33,456 bases of DNA from CAYFHQ01 sp964342805 (GCA_964342805.1 CAYFHQ010000032.1:1-33456); one strand, 5' to 3'; positions 1 to 8,461 are shown, counted from the stretch's first letter. Numbers and translations: made by a program. Notes: generated by a model not told the origin, from the sequence alone.

Positions 1-179
1 TGATTACCCGTTACATTGTCAACCTGGCCCAGGCCTTCAACCGTTTCTACCATGAGACGCCAATCCTAGTGGATGACCCAGCCCTGGCCAAGGCAAGAAC
101 GGCCCTGGTAGCAGCAACAGCCCAAGTCTTGAAAAACGGTCTTTACTTGATCAGCCTCAAGGCACCTGAAAAAATGTAA
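1..179 (+). CDS. argS: Arginyl-tRNA synthetase, C-terminal end (partial)
   Basis: This is the last 58 codons of an open frame that enters from the left edge; the first complete codon is at base 3 and the TAA stop is at 177-179. The residues read ITRYIVNLAQAFNRFYHETP and end LISLKAPEKM, which matches the anticodon-binding (DALR) domain at the C-terminus of class I arginyl-tRNA synthetases. The enzyme charges tRNA-Arg with arginine in the cytoplasm. A strong terminator follows within about 55 bases, so it ends a transcription unit and is not co-transcribed with bshC. The catalytic part lies outside the window. The identification rests on this short but characteristic tail. Confidence 0.85.
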   Translation, partial: ITRYIVNLAQAFNRFYHETPILVDDPALAKARTALVAATAQVLKNGLYLISLKAPEKM

Positions 180-232
180 AACCCCTGCCTTTGTCCTTTG
201 ATAGAAGCAGGCTATAAGCCAAACATACTCAA

Positions 233-264
233 GAGACTGTTTCCATTGTGGAACAGTCTCTTTT
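233..264 (+). terminator. Rho-independent terminator after argS
   Basis: GAGACTGTT and AACAGTCTC pair perfectly over 9 bp, with further TCC/GGA pairing toward the loop and TTTT directly after. It lies 53 bases past the argS stop and before the bshC promoter. Confidence 0.88.
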
Positions 265-328
265 GTCGTGGGATTTGCCACGCCCTGGGTTTGAATCCAG
301 ACAAAAACAGGGTAGATTATGTCCCATA

Positions 329-337
329 TGCTATAAT
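329..337 (+). promoter_or_regulatory. Extended -10 promoter for bshC-bshA
   Basis: TGCTATAAT is a perfect -10 hexamer with the TGn extension. No good -35 hexamer sits 17 bases upstream, which is tolerated with an extended -10. Transcription would begin about 20 bases before the bshC start codon. Confidence 0.7.
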
Positions 338-363
338 GAAGGCAATAACAGAGGAGGAAACCC

Positions 364-2040
364 ATGACAAGCCTACAAAGCATAAACAGCAATCGAAGCA
401 TCTTTAGCAGCCTATCCAAAGCCTATATAGAGGGCAAGGGGCATTCCTATTTCAAGACACATTTTCTTGATCCCGAGGCCTATGTCAACCGCCTCAACTA
501 TGTGCATTCCAGGACCTATCAGCGGGCAACCTTGGCCCATGTCCTGGTTTCCTACCAAAAACGAATTCAGGCACCAGAAAGTGCCTTTAGATCCATAGAA
601 AAATTACATGATCCTAGGAGTCTAGTGGTAGTGACTGGTCAACAGGCAGGGATCTTCGGCGGTCCCTTGTATACGGTCTATAAGGCCTTGACCGCTATAA
701 AGGTGGCCAGGGACCAAGAAACCCAGTTGGGCCTGCCAGTGGTCCCCATCTTCTGGGTGGCCAGTGAAGACCATGATTTTGCAGAGGTCAACCACATGAC
801 CTATATAGTCGACTGTCAGGTCAAGCAAGTGAAAACCGATAATAAACAAGGCAAGGGAGGCCACAACCCCTCCAAGGACGCCTTTAATGCATTCACCCTC
901 AAGGAGTCCGTGGGCCATATGGACGTCAACGACTCCATTGTCCACGCCATTGACCAAGTCCTTGAGGACCTGGACCCGAAGGGCCAGTCACAGTTGAAGG
1001 CCTTATTCAGGGACACCCTTGAGGAGGACCAGTCCTACAGCGACTGGTTTTCCAGCATCCTAACCAGTCTATTAGGTGACCTGGGCCTGGTTGTCATGGA
1101 CCCCATGGACCCTGAGGTCCGTCGTTTGGGCAGCCCCTTTTTACTTGAGGCCCTGACCAAGGGCGGGGACCTTGCAGACTGGATTAATGACCAAGAGACC
1201 AACTTGGAAACAGATGGCTACACCCCCCTGATCCGCCTGCGAGAGGGAACCACGGGACTCTACCTCTACCAGGGGGGACAACGGCTAGCCCTACACTATC
1301 GAGAAAGTCAGTATAGCCTTGAGGGTCAATCAGGCCCCATAGCCATGACCCATAGGGATCTGGAAGACCTAGCCAACAACCACCCTGACCGCTTTAGTAC
1401 CAATGTGGCCCTACGACCACTTTTTCAAGATTTTGTTCTACCCACCTTGGCCTATGTGGCTGGACCTGGAGAACTGGCTTACTATGGCCAGGTCAACCGA
1501 GTCTATGGGCATTTTGCCATGGAGCCGCCTATTTTTGTTCCCCGGGAGAACTTCACCCTGGTGACCCGGGACATGGTGGACCTGGTAGACCGAGTGAATA
1601 TCCCCATGGACAAAGTCCTAGACCAGCCCATACATGATTTTGTACAGGCGGGCCTTGGCCACCATGCTGGGAATGGAATAGACCCCCTGGTTCAATCCTT
1701 TAAAGCGGAGTTGGACCGGGCCTATGAGCATTTACAAGAGCAACTGGAGGTCCTTGTGCCAGAAATTGCTTCCATAAAGGAAAGCAACAAGTACCACCTG
1801 GATTACCAAATCGATTATCTCCACCAGAAAGCATGGCGGTTTCAGCGGAAACACCACCGTCAACTGGTGACCCAGTTGGAGGGCATCCATTGCCATTGTC
1901 AACCCAATGGCCGTCCGCAAGAGCGCATCCTTGGGCTTGCTACTATTCTTGCGACAAGCGGTAGTGGTTGGTTGAAGGAAGTTCTCGACCTCCCTTATGA
2001 CCACAAGCACCGTATTCTTGTATTGGAGGAAAACCAATGA
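364..2040 (+). CDS. bshC: Bacillithiol biosynthesis cysteine-adding enzyme BshC
   Basis: This 558-residue protein matches the BshC family in length (about 540 residues) and in hallmark motifs: TGQQAG at residues 91-96 followed by GGP at 99-101, then PIFWVASEDHDFAEVNH around 128-144, and AYVAGPGELAYYGQVNRVY in the second half. BshC is thought to perform the last step of bacillithiol synthesis, adding cysteine to glucosaminyl-malate in the cytoplasm. The ATG is preceded by GAGGAGGAAACCC, a strong ribosome site, and by an extended -10 promoter. Its stop codon overlaps the bshA start (ATGA), so the two proteins are translationally coupled. bshB, the deacetylase for the middle step, is not in the window. 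The family call is secure; activity is inferred. Confidence 0.95.
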   Translation: MTSLQSINSNRSIFSSLSKAYIEGKGHSYFKTHFLDPEAYVNRLNYVHSRTYQRATLAHVLVSYQKRIQAPESAFRSIEKLHDPRSLVVVTGQQAGIFGGPLYTVYKALTAIKVARDQETQLGLPVVPIFWVASEDHDFAEVNHMTYIVDCQVKQVKTDNKQGKGGHNPSKDAFNAFTLKESVGHMDVNDSIVHAIDQVLEDLDPKGQSQLKALFRDTLEEDQSYSDWFSSILTSLLGDLGLVVMDPMDPEVRRLGSPFLLEALTKGGDLADWINDQETNLETDGYTPLIRLREGTTGLYLYQGGQRLALHYRESQYSLEGQSGPIAMTHRDLEDLANNHPDRFSTNVALRPLFQDFVLPTLAYVAGPGELAYYGQVNRVYGHFAMEPPIFVPRENFTLVTRDMVDLVDRVNIPMDKVLDQPIHDFVQAGLGHHAGNGIDPLVQSFKAELDRAYEHLQEQLEVLVPEIASIKESNKYHLDYQIDYLHQKAWRFQRKHHRQLVTQLEGIHCHCQPNGRPQERILGLATILATSGSGWLKEVLDLPYDHKHRILVLEENQ

Positions 2041-3170
2041 AAATAGGTATATGTTGCTATCCTTCTTTTGGAGGAAGTGGCGTTGTTGCCACTGAGTTGG
2101 GACGCCACCTGGCAGGCCGGGGCCATGAAGTTCATTTTATTACCTACGACAAACCCTTCCGCCTGGGAGACTACCATCCCAACATTGTGTATCATTCGGT
2201 GGAGGTCAGCCAGTATCCGGTCTTCAAGCACCCACCCTATGTCTTGTCCTTGGCCAACAAGGTTAAGGAAATAGCAGAAAGGGAAGGCTTGGACATCCTC
2301 CATGCCCACTATGCGGTTCCCCACGCCACGGCGGTTTACCTGGCCAAGGAAATGTTAGGCCGGCCCATCCGGACTGTGGTTACCCTCCATGGTACCGATG
2401 TGACCATTATGGCAGAGGATCCGACCTTGCGGGACGTAACAGCCCATTCGGTGGACCAGTTTGACCTGGTCACAGCCGTGTCAGATGACCTGCGAAAACA
2501 TGCCCAAGACGTCCTGGGCCTATCCAAGCCCATTGAGTTGGTCTACAACTTTATTGATCCCCAGGAGTATAAAAGACGGGAGACAGCAGACCTGCGTGCC
2601 AGCCTGCATATTTCCCCCCAGGCAAAAGTCCTGGTTCACACCTCTAATTTTCGGCCTGTGAAGCGGGTTTCCGATGTCATGGAGATCTTTTACGGCGTTC
2701 AAAGGGAAGTGGAGGCTGAACTCCTCCTCATCGGGGACGGTCCCCACCAGAGGCTTGCCCATGAACTCGCCGTGGAGTGGGGCATTCGTGAAAAGGTCCA
2801 CTTCCTGGGCAAGCAAAACAGTGTGATTGATTTGCTTAGCCTCGGCGACCTATTTTTACTGCCTTCCGAAAAAGAAAGCTTTGGCCTGGCAGCCCTGGAA
2901 GCCATGTCCTGCGGTGTGCCTGTCATTGCAACGGCTGTTGGGGGTATACCTGAACTGGTGGCCAAAGACGCTGGTCGCCTGAGTGGCCTAGGGGATGTAA
3001 AGCAGATGATCAAGGACGCAGTGGCCCTCCTCAGTTCTGAGGACCTCCTGGCCCAGTACCGAAAAGGAGCCCGGAGACAGGCGGTAGAAGTCTTCCCGGT
3101 CCAAAAAGCGGTTTCTGCCTATGAGGAAGCCTATGGGCGCTTGCTCAAAATGGGGCCAGCCTTAAAATAA
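2037..3170 (+). CDS. bshA: N-acetyl-alpha-D-glucosaminyl L-malate synthase BshA
   Basis: This 377-residue GT4-family glycosyltransferase opens with MKIGICCYPSFGGSGVVATE, the signature N-terminus of BshA. The glycine loop is at residues 12-15, LHAHYAVPHA at about 88-97, VTLHGTD at 115-121, and the C-terminal Rossmann domain carries the E-x7-E nucleotide-sugar motif (E280 and E288, in EKESFGLAALE). BshA joins GlcNAc from UDP-GlcNAc to L-malate, the first step of bacillithiol synthesis. The start overlaps the bshC stop by four bases. The gene ends just before a hairpin shared with the convergent gene downstream. Length and motifs are normal for the family. Confidence 0.96.
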   Translation: MKIGICCYPSFGGSGVVATELGRHLAGRGHEVHFITYDKPFRLGDYHPNIVYHSVEVSQYPVFKHPPYVLSLANKVKEIAEREGLDILHAHYAVPHATAVYLAKEMLGRPIRTVVTLHGTDVTIMAEDPTLRDVTAHSVDQFDLVTAVSDDLRKHAQDVLGLSKPIELVYNFIDPQEYKRRETADLRASLHISPQAKVLVHTSNFRPVKRVSDVMEIFYGVQREVEAELLLIGDGPHQRLAHELAVEWGIREKVHFLGKQNSVIDLLSLGDLFLLPSEKESFGLAALEAMSCGVPVIATAVGGIPELVAKDAGRLSGLGDVKQMIKDAVALLSSEDLLAQYRKGARRQAVEVFPVQKAVSAYEEAYGRLLKMGPALK

Positions 3171-3210
3171 GGCATGAACCAGTCTGGTGTTTGACCTTAT
3201 ACAGACACGA

Positions 3211-3244
3211 AAATCCCGCCAAAGCATTAGGCTTGGCGGGATTT
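3211..3244. terminator. Bidirectional hairpin between bshA and a convergent gene
   Basis: A perfect 12-bp inverted repeat (AAATCCCGCCAA and TTGGCGGGATTT) sits between two converging genes. On the minus strand it is followed by a short T-rich run, and on the plus strand by ATTTCTAGTTT. Termination is likely in both directions but the U-tracts are short. Confidence 0.75.
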
Positions 3245-3253
3245 CTAGTTTGC

Positions 3254-3757
3254 TTAGAACTTGCAGTTTTTGCAGAGTACTTCTGGATCTTTTTTTGTGT
3301 AGACCCGTTCACTCTTGTCCTGGACTTCATTAATGATGTCCAGAACCTTGTTGACTTCGCCATTGATCCGGTCAAGGTCTTCATGGCTTACATTGTAATA
3401 GAGGTAGAGGTCTTCAAAGAACCGTACCAATTTAGAAATGTGTTGGTCAACTTCAATGAACTCCTCAAAGTTGCGGCTGTTCATTGCATTTTGGAATTGC
3501 TCGATGTCTACACCAATGGCGTCCACAATGTCTTCTTCATTGTTGTAATCGCCGATGACGCAGGTATATGGCTTTATACGCTCCAGATAGAACGTATTGT
3601 CAGGATTTAAGTGATAGATATAGGAAATTTTCGTTCCGTTCAAATTAAATTTGACATAGAACATGATGCCTTGGATGTCCAGGACTCTGGCGCCCATTTT
3701 CTTCAGTTCGTCTTTGCAGAGTTCATGTCTGATCAGACGGGATGAAATAATTGCCAC
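3254..3757 (-). CDS. Conserved-looking hypothetical protein, 167 aa
   Basis: I do not recognise a named family. The protein starts with GTG at 3757, placed 8 bases after GGGAGG, and has its own extended -10 promoter. The N-terminal half (about residues 1-75) looks like an alpha/beta domain (ARVLDIQGIMFYVKFNLNGT, then ISYIYHLN). The C-terminal half (about 75-150) is predicted mainly helical and acidic, containing FFEDLYLYYNVSHEDLDRIN. It ends with CKNCKF, a terminal cysteine pair that could bind metal or form a disulfide. There is no signal peptide or membrane segment, so it is probably cytoplasmic. It is transcribed alone, convergent with bshA and divergent from the radical SAM operon. Coding potential is good; function is unknown. 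Confidence 0.75.
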   Translation of the reverse strand: MAIISSRLIRHELCKDELKKMGARVLDIQGIMFYVKFNLNGTKISYIYHLNPDNTFYLERIKPYTCVIGDYNNEEDIVDAIGVDIEQFQNAMNSRNFEEFIEVDQHISKLVRFFEDLYLYYNVSHEDLDRINGEVNKVLDIINEVQDKSERVYTKKDPEVLCKNCKF

Positions 3758-3789
3758 GTAAGTCGCCTCCCTTCTGCGATATCGTAGAC

Positions 3790-3798
3790 ATTATACCA
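3790..3798 (-). promoter_or_regulatory. Extended -10 promoter, minus strand
   Basis: Read on the minus strand the sequence is TGGTATAAT, an extended -10 with a consensus hexamer. It lies about 33 bases upstream of the GTG start of the hypothetical gene at 3254-3757. Confidence 0.7.
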
Positions 3799-3839
3799 CA
3801 ATCATCTGGAGTTTTCAGAGAAATTGAGGGGGCTACCTG

Positions 3840-3848
3840 TGATATAAT
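3840..3848 (+). promoter_or_regulatory. Extended -10 promoter, plus strand
   Basis: TGATATAAT is an extended -10 with a consensus hexamer, 26 bases before the radical SAM start codon. It is back-to-back with the minus-strand extended -10 at 3790-3798, leaving about 40 bases between the two divergent promoters. Confidence 0.7.
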
Positions 3849-3874
3849 CGTCATGAACGCAAGAAAGGAAGCCT

Positions 3875-5638
3875 ATGAAAGTACTACTGACAACCCTCAA
3901 TGCCAAGTGGTCCCAGTCCGCCTTAGCCCTGCGATATATCCGGGAGTCTGTGAAGGACCTATCCATCCACTTGGACATGGTGGAATACACCATCAACGCC
4001 CATTGGGACGACGTCCTGCGACAAATACACAGGGAGAAATATGACCTTGTCCTCTTCTCTGTTTACATATGGAACCGCAACGAAACAGTCCGCATCGCCA
4101 AGCACCTGAAAAAGATGCGCCCTGAACTGACTATTGCCTTTGGCGGGCCGGAAGTGAGCTACCAGTCCAGCGACGTGCTGGAAGGCTATCCCTGGTTGGA
4201 TGTGATCCTGGTTGGAGAAGGGGAAGTCACTGCCCGGGCCTACTTAGAGGCCATGGTAAAGGGGCAGAGTCCGTCGGCTGTCTCAGGCTTGGTATACCGC
4301 CAAGGGCAAGCGGTGGTAGCCACCCTGCCTAGACCTAGAATTCAAGAACTGGACCAAGTCCCCTTTCCTTATATACCAGGGGAAATGGACAGCTTGAAAA
4401 ACCGCCTAGTCTACTATGAGTCCAGTAGGGGATGCCCCTACGACTGCCAGTATTGCCTGTCTTCAACCATTAAGGGCGTACGGTTTTTATCTCCTGACCG
4501 GGTGAAGGCAGACTTGACCTTCTTTGCAGACCACCGGGTGGCCACAGTCAAGTTTGTGGACCGGACCTTTAATGCCAACGGACAACATGCCCAAACCATC
4601 ATTGAGCATATTTTGGCCATTGATAATGGGGTGACCAAGTGGCACTTTGAAGTGTCTGCTGACCGCTTAACCCCAGACCTGATCCGCCTCTTGAAGGGGG
4701 CAAGGTCGGGGCTCTTCCAGCTGGAAATTGGGGTACAGAGTACCTATCCACCAACCCTAAAAGAAATTAGACGGTTCGTGGACTTTGATCAATTGGCTGC
4801 CGTTGTGGACCAACTGGTGGAGGGGGACAACCTCCACTTGCATTTAGACCTCATTGCCGGTTTGCCCTTTGAGAGCTATGACCAGTTCTTACAGTCCTTT
4901 GACGACGTGTCCAGGCTGGGACCAGACATGCTCCAGCTGGGCTTCTTAAAGCTCCTCCATGGGTCAGGGCTGAGGGACCGGAAAAAGCAGTATGGCTTTG
5001 TCCACTCTGACGAGCCCCCCTATGAGGTTCTAGCCACCCATGATATCAACTGTGACCAAATGCTCATGCTCAAAGACATAGAGCACTTGCTTGACCACTA
5101 TGGCAATAGTGGCCGATTTTCAACATCCCTTTCCTATATTTTAAAGGGGAACGGGATCAGACCGTCGAAATTCTATGAAGCACTTGCTGTTTGGTGGCGG
5201 GTAGAAGGCCATGACAAACGGTCCATTGGGGCAGGGGAGTACTATGAGTTATTGGAAGCCTTTTGTAGGGGAAGGGGCTTTGGTGACCCAAGGGTCCTCC
5301 ATGAATTGCTCAGGTATGATTACTACTCAAGTACCTCCAAGCGAACACAAATGGCCCTGGTGGAAACCTACCCACCTACTTTTATGGACGAGACCATTGA
5401 AGACCTCCATGCCATGAATGCCGAGGAAGTTTGGTTTGGCCATTTGGGTAAGAAACCACTTAAAAATATCCTAAGACAAGTTAAGGTTGAAGCCTTTCCC
5501 CTGGACCCGCTAGCCTTTGAAAAAGGCGGAGATGGCCAGGTGGAGTGGGTGGATACAAGAGTTTTATTCGACTATACAAGCGGTACGGAAAAAAGACCAG
5601 CCTGCCGTGTCCGACGACTTCCTAAAAGAGGTGAATGA
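3875..5638 (+). CDS. B12-binding-domain radical SAM protein (DUF4080-like)
   Basis: A 587-residue protein with an N-terminal cobalamin-binding-type Rossmann domain (about residues 1-130, including LVLFSVYIWNR and IAFGGPEVSY) followed by a radical SAM barrel. The cluster motif is C187-x3-C191-x2-C194 (CPYDCQYC), preceded by YESSRG. FEVSADRLTPDLIRLL and FQLEIGVQS fit the later strands of the barrel. The last 200 residues match what I recall of the DUF4080 tail. Such enzymes use a [4Fe-4S] cluster and SAM, and sometimes B12, for radical chemistry; the substrate is unknown. The classical DxHxxG cobalamin motif is not evident, so B12 may not be bound. An AAGGAAG ribosome site supports the ATG. It appears to lead an operon with the membrane protein, nadK and a TPR gene. 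Confidence 0.88.
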   Translation: MKVLLTTLNAKWSQSALALRYIRESVKDLSIHLDMVEYTINAHWDDVLRQIHREKYDLVLFSVYIWNRNETVRIAKHLKKMRPELTIAFGGPEVSYQSSDVLEGYPWLDVILVGEGEVTARAYLEAMVKGQSPSAVSGLVYRQGQAVVATLPRPRIQELDQVPFPYIPGEMDSLKNRLVYYESSRGCPYDCQYCLSSTIKGVRFLSPDRVKADLTFFADHRVATVKFVDRTFNANGQHAQTIIEHILAIDNGVTKWHFEVSADRLTPDLIRLLKGARSGLFQLEIGVQSTYPPTLKEIRRFVDFDQLAAVVDQLVEGDNLHLHLDLIAGLPFESYDQFLQSFDDVSRLGPDMLQLGFLKLLHGSGLRDRKKQYGFVHSDEPPYEVLATHDINCDQMLMLKDIEHLLDHYGNSGRFSTSLSYILKGNGIRPSKFYEALAVWWRVEGHDKRSIGAGEYYELLEAFCRGRGFGDPRVLHELLRYDYYSSTSKRTQMALVETYPPTFMDETIEDLHAMNAEEVWFGHLGKKPLKNILRQVKVEAFPLDPLAFEKGGDGQVEWVDTRVLFDYTSGTEKRPACRVRRLPKRGE

Positions 5639-5639
5639 A

Positions 5640-6401
5640 ATGATGAGCGTCTTACAAGACATAGTGGTGACCAATAAAAAGGTCATGACAAAGAGTTTTA
5701 AAGCCATACAAAAGAACCCAGCCCTGCTCGGGGTAGGGGTCTTGTATGTCCTGTTGCTATTGGTAGGTTTCCAAGTGTCCATCATCGCAGGCTTCCTTGG
5801 AGGCATTGTAATGACCCTGGTCCAGAGTGCCCTCCTGTCCAGCTATCTCTTCCTGATGAACCGGATTATCCGGACAGGTCGTTTTAAGCAAGAGGACATG
5901 ACTGACGGCGTTCGGGTCTACTTTAGAAAGATATGGATTACATTGATTATAGTCTTTGTGGCCCAATATGGCCTGTCCTTGGTGGCTCAGATCTTTGGTA
6001 CTGTCCTTCCCTTTGCGGGTTTGATCTGGATTATAGCTTATTGTCTGGCCATTATCCTGCTTAATCCACTGCCGGAAGTCATCTACCAGAAGCATGTCGA
6101 CGAACTGGGCACCTTTACCTATGCCTATGGTTTTGTGAAAGAAAACTGGATCGACTGGTTCATCCCTAATGTTCTTTTGGGCGCAGTGATCTGGGTGGTC
6201 AACACAGGGATTAACATGGCCTTTGGGGCCATTGCCAGTGGCTTTTCCATTGGACTGGGCCTTTCATTCCCAGTGGTGATTTCGGCCATTGTCCTACAGG
6301 CCTTTATTTCCTACTCCATGATTTACCGAGGCCTATTGTTCCACGAACTCAGCACAACAACAAGAAGAAAAAGACTATTCATGAGACATATGAATCAATA
6401 A
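5640..6401 (+). CDS. Multi-pass membrane protein of unknown function
   Basis: About 253 residues. The frame is open further upstream (from 5517), but that part overlaps the radical SAM gene. I prefer the ATGATG at 5640, which has AGAGGTG six bases before it and starts two bases after the previous stop. After a basic N-terminus there are about five or six hydrophobic segments: LLGVGVLYVLLLLVGF, IIAGFLGGIVMTLVQSALL, a long stretch around WITLIIVFVAQYGLSLVAQI continuing through FAGLIWIIAYCLAIILL, IPNVLLGAVIWVVN and SFPVVISAIVLQAFISYSM. The C-terminus is basic (TTRRKRLF). The layout resembles small integral membrane proteins of the DUF975 or glycerophosphodiesterase-membrane-domain type, but I cannot assign it. 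It lies ten bases upstream of nadK. Confidence 0.75.
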   Translation: MMSVLQDIVVTNKKVMTKSFKAIQKNPALLGVGVLYVLLLLVGFQVSIIAGFLGGIVMTLVQSALLSSYLFLMNRIIRTGRFKQEDMTDGVRVYFRKIWITLIIVFVAQYGLSLVAQIFGTVLPFAGLIWIIAYCLAIILLNPLPEVIYQKHVDELGTFTYAYGFVKENWIDWFIPNVLLGAVIWVVNTGINMAFGAIASGFSIGLGLSFPVVISAIVLQAFISYSMIYRGLLFHELSTTTRRKRLFMRHMNQ

Positions 6402-6411
6402 TGGAGGTTCC

Positions 6412-7230
6412 ATGAAGCGGATTCTCATACATCACAACAGAAAAAAGGACACCATGCGTGTGAAGAAGAAGCTCATGCAGCTCCTTCAAGACAAGGGGTA
6501 TATCCTTTCCAGGCAAAACCCTGACCTTATTATCGTCATCGGTGGCGACGGAACCATGCTCAGTGCCATCCGGAAGTTTAGACTGAAAAAGACCCCCTTC
6601 TTGGGGATTAACACGGGTACCCTGGGTTTCTTGCCCAGTGTGCCATCCAGTCAGCCGGAGCTGGTCTTGGAGATCCTGGAGTCGGGGGACTATTTTATCC
6701 AGTCCTATCCCCTTTTAAAGGTGTTTGCCAAGACGGTCAACGGAGACCAGATCTCCAGTTATGCTTTTAATGAGATTTTGATCAAGCACTTGGAGCCGAG
6801 ACTGATGGAAGCCAAAATCCATATCAATGGAAAACCCTTTAATTACTTCACCGGGGACGGCTTCATTGTTTCAACACCCATTGGTGCAACCGGCTATGCC
6901 ATTTGGGCTGGAGGGGTAGCCACCCATTCTGACCTTCCAGTTTACCAGTTGACCCCACTCAACCCCAATGACAACAGTATCAACCGCCCCCTCAAGGCGT
7001 CCATGGTTGTCCCACTGGACACCAAATTACAGTTTGCCATCGTAAAGGCAGACCGCCGGGAGGTCATTGTGGCTTGTGACGGGATGAAGGTGTCCAATGA
7101 CTATATCTCTGAACTCCATGTGGAGGCGTCCGACAAGGAAGTGCATATCCTCCGCTGGGGAGATTTTGACTATTTTGAATTGTACAGAACGAAGATCATT
7201 GACAAGAATGTCAACCGGGTGATCTTCTAG
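6412..7230 (+). CDS. nadK: NAD kinase
   Basis: A 272-residue ATP-NAD kinase that makes NADP+ from NAD+ in the cytoplasm. The hallmarks are all present: GGDGTM at residues 44-49, NE at 120-121, TGDG at 147-150 and the glycine-rich STPIGATGY at 154-162. The last is a mild variant of the usual TPTGSTAY. The length fits the short Gram-positive NadK form. ATGGAGGTTCC precedes the ATG, and the next gene starts eight bases after the stop, so expression is operonic with the membrane protein and TPR protein. The family call is firm; which of the Firmicute paralogue groups it belongs to is not decided. Confidence 0.94.
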   Translation: MKRILIHHNRKKDTMRVKKKLMQLLQDKGYILSRQNPDLIIVIGGDGTMLSAIRKFRLKKTPFLGINTGTLGFLPSVPSSQPELVLEILESGDYFIQSYPLLKVFAKTVNGDQISSYAFNEILIKHLEPRLMEAKIHINGKPFNYFTGDGFIVSTPIGATGYAIWAGGVATHSDLPVYQLTPLNPNDNSINRPLKASMVVPLDTKLQFAIVKADRREVIVACDGMKVSNDYISELHVEASDKEVHILRWGDFDYFELYRTKIIDKNVNRVIF

Positions 7231-7238
7231 GAGGCAAG

Positions 7239-8384
7239 ATGTTTCAAGAAATACAACCAGTATTACAGAAAAAAACCGATGAAATTGTCTTCATCGAACT
7301 TAAAGAAGGTGGAGAGCTAAAAGTAGGGAATACCCTGCTACCAGCTGGAATTCCCCTACCCATTCCAACAACAGACATGGTCAACAAGGTCCAAAAGTCT
7401 GAAGACGCCAGCATTCGGGTCGACCATATATTGGAGTCCATGGTGGTGGTCTTGGGCATAGACGATAGCTTTCCCCATGCCATGGCCTACAATAACATCC
7501 TAAAGGACAGTGATCCCAAAATGGAAATGCGGATCATGGCCAATGGCATTCAACTGGCTGAGGAAGAAAAGCACATTGACGCCCTCATTCGGTTTAAGGC
7601 CCTTATGGCCATGAATCCAGACAGTGTTGACGCCCAATACAATGCAGCTCGAATTTGTGAAGACGTGGCTGCTAAACATGAGGACAACGCAGATATCTAC
7701 AAGCGTTTTAATCAGACGGCATACGAACTCTTCATGGACCTCTTGGAGCGGGGAGAACTTTTGGTGCTGACCAAGTACCACCTGGGCTTCCACTTTGCCA
7801 ATGACCAGCGCTTCCTCCAGGCGGAACAAGTTTGGAAAGATGCCCTGGCGTCAGGAGACTTGTCGGATGACCAAAAGACTGAACTGGTGGACCGTCTCAG
7901 GGACCTGGACGCAAAAATCCGTTATGAGCGGGGCTATAAGCTGGTCATTGACGGCCAAGCTGACCAGGGCCTAGAATACCTCCTACCCCTGGAACCAGAC
8001 TACCCCGAGTGGTGGAACCTCCACTTCTTCATTGGCCTGGCCTTCCGACAAAAGGAGCAGTTTGACGAGGCCATTACCTACTTTAAGCGGGTACTGTCCC
8101 TCAATACGGGCCATGTGGAAACCATGAATGAGTTGGGCATCTGCTTGATGACCATGGGCGATTACAACGGGGCAGAGGCCTATTTTAAAGAAGCCCTACG
8201 GGCGCATCCTCAAAATCATGAAATCCTTTGTAACTTGGGGATTGTTCATATTCAAAGGGGAGAATACCAGGACGCCATGGACAAGTTAAATGCTTCCCTG
8301 GCTCAAAAGCCTGACGACGATGTGACCCTTGCCTGGGTACGCCAGCTCCGCAGTCTTCTCGACCAAGAAAAACAATACCATTAA
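7239..8384 (+). CDS. TPR-repeat protein
   Basis: A 381-residue soluble protein. The first 90 residues form an unrecognised domain (EIVFIELKEGGELKVGNTLL). The remainder is helical and built from tetratricopeptide-like repeats. They are clearest near the C-terminus: HFFIGLAFRQKEQFDEAITY, then TMNELGICLMTMGDYNGAEA, then ILCNLGIVHIQRGEYQDAMD, each about 34 residues apart. Earlier degenerate repeats begin around residue 100. TPR domains are protein-interaction scaffolds. There is no signal peptide or membrane segment. GGAGGCAAG precedes the ATG, and the gene is the last of the operon, closed by a strong terminator. The partner is unknown. Confidence 0.85.
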   Translation: MFQEIQPVLQKKTDEIVFIELKEGGELKVGNTLLPAGIPLPIPTTDMVNKVQKSEDASIRVDHILESMVVVLGIDDSFPHAMAYNNILKDSDPKMEMRIMANGIQLAEEEKHIDALIRFKALMAMNPDSVDAQYNAARICEDVAAKHEDNADIYKRFNQTAYELFMDLLERGELLVLTKYHLGFHFANDQRFLQAEQVWKDALASGDLSDDQKTELVDRLRDLDAKIRYERGYKLVIDGQADQGLEYLLPLEPDYPEWWNLHFFIGLAFRQKEQFDEAITYFKRVLSLNTGHVETMNELGICLMTMGDYNGAEAYFKEALRAHPQNHEILCNLGIVHIQRGEYQDAMDKLNASLAQKPDDDVTLAWVRQLRSLLDQEKQYH

Positions 8385-8390
8385 CAAGCA

Positions 8391-8433
8391 AGAGCACGAT
8401 CCTCAATTGTCATGAAAGGATCGTGCTCTTTTT
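8391..8433 (+). terminator. Rho-independent terminator after the TPR gene
   Basis: AGAGCACGATCC pairs with GGATCGTGCTCT over 12 bp across a 15-base loop, followed by TTTT. It may also help end the convergent kinase transcript, though the minus-strand U-tract is poor. Confidence 0.9.
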
Positions 8434-8461
8434 ATGTTTTTACTTAACGCTTACTCAAGGC

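Noticed and set aside
275..302. tRNA T-arm-like sequence (CTGGGTTTGAATCCAG)
   Set aside because: No acceptor stem, D-arm or anticodon arm can be built around it, and the T-loop is not canonical.
5517..5639. Upstream extension of the membrane protein
   Set aside because: It overlaps 120 bases of the radical SAM gene; the ATG at 5640 has a good ribosome site and the expected spacing.
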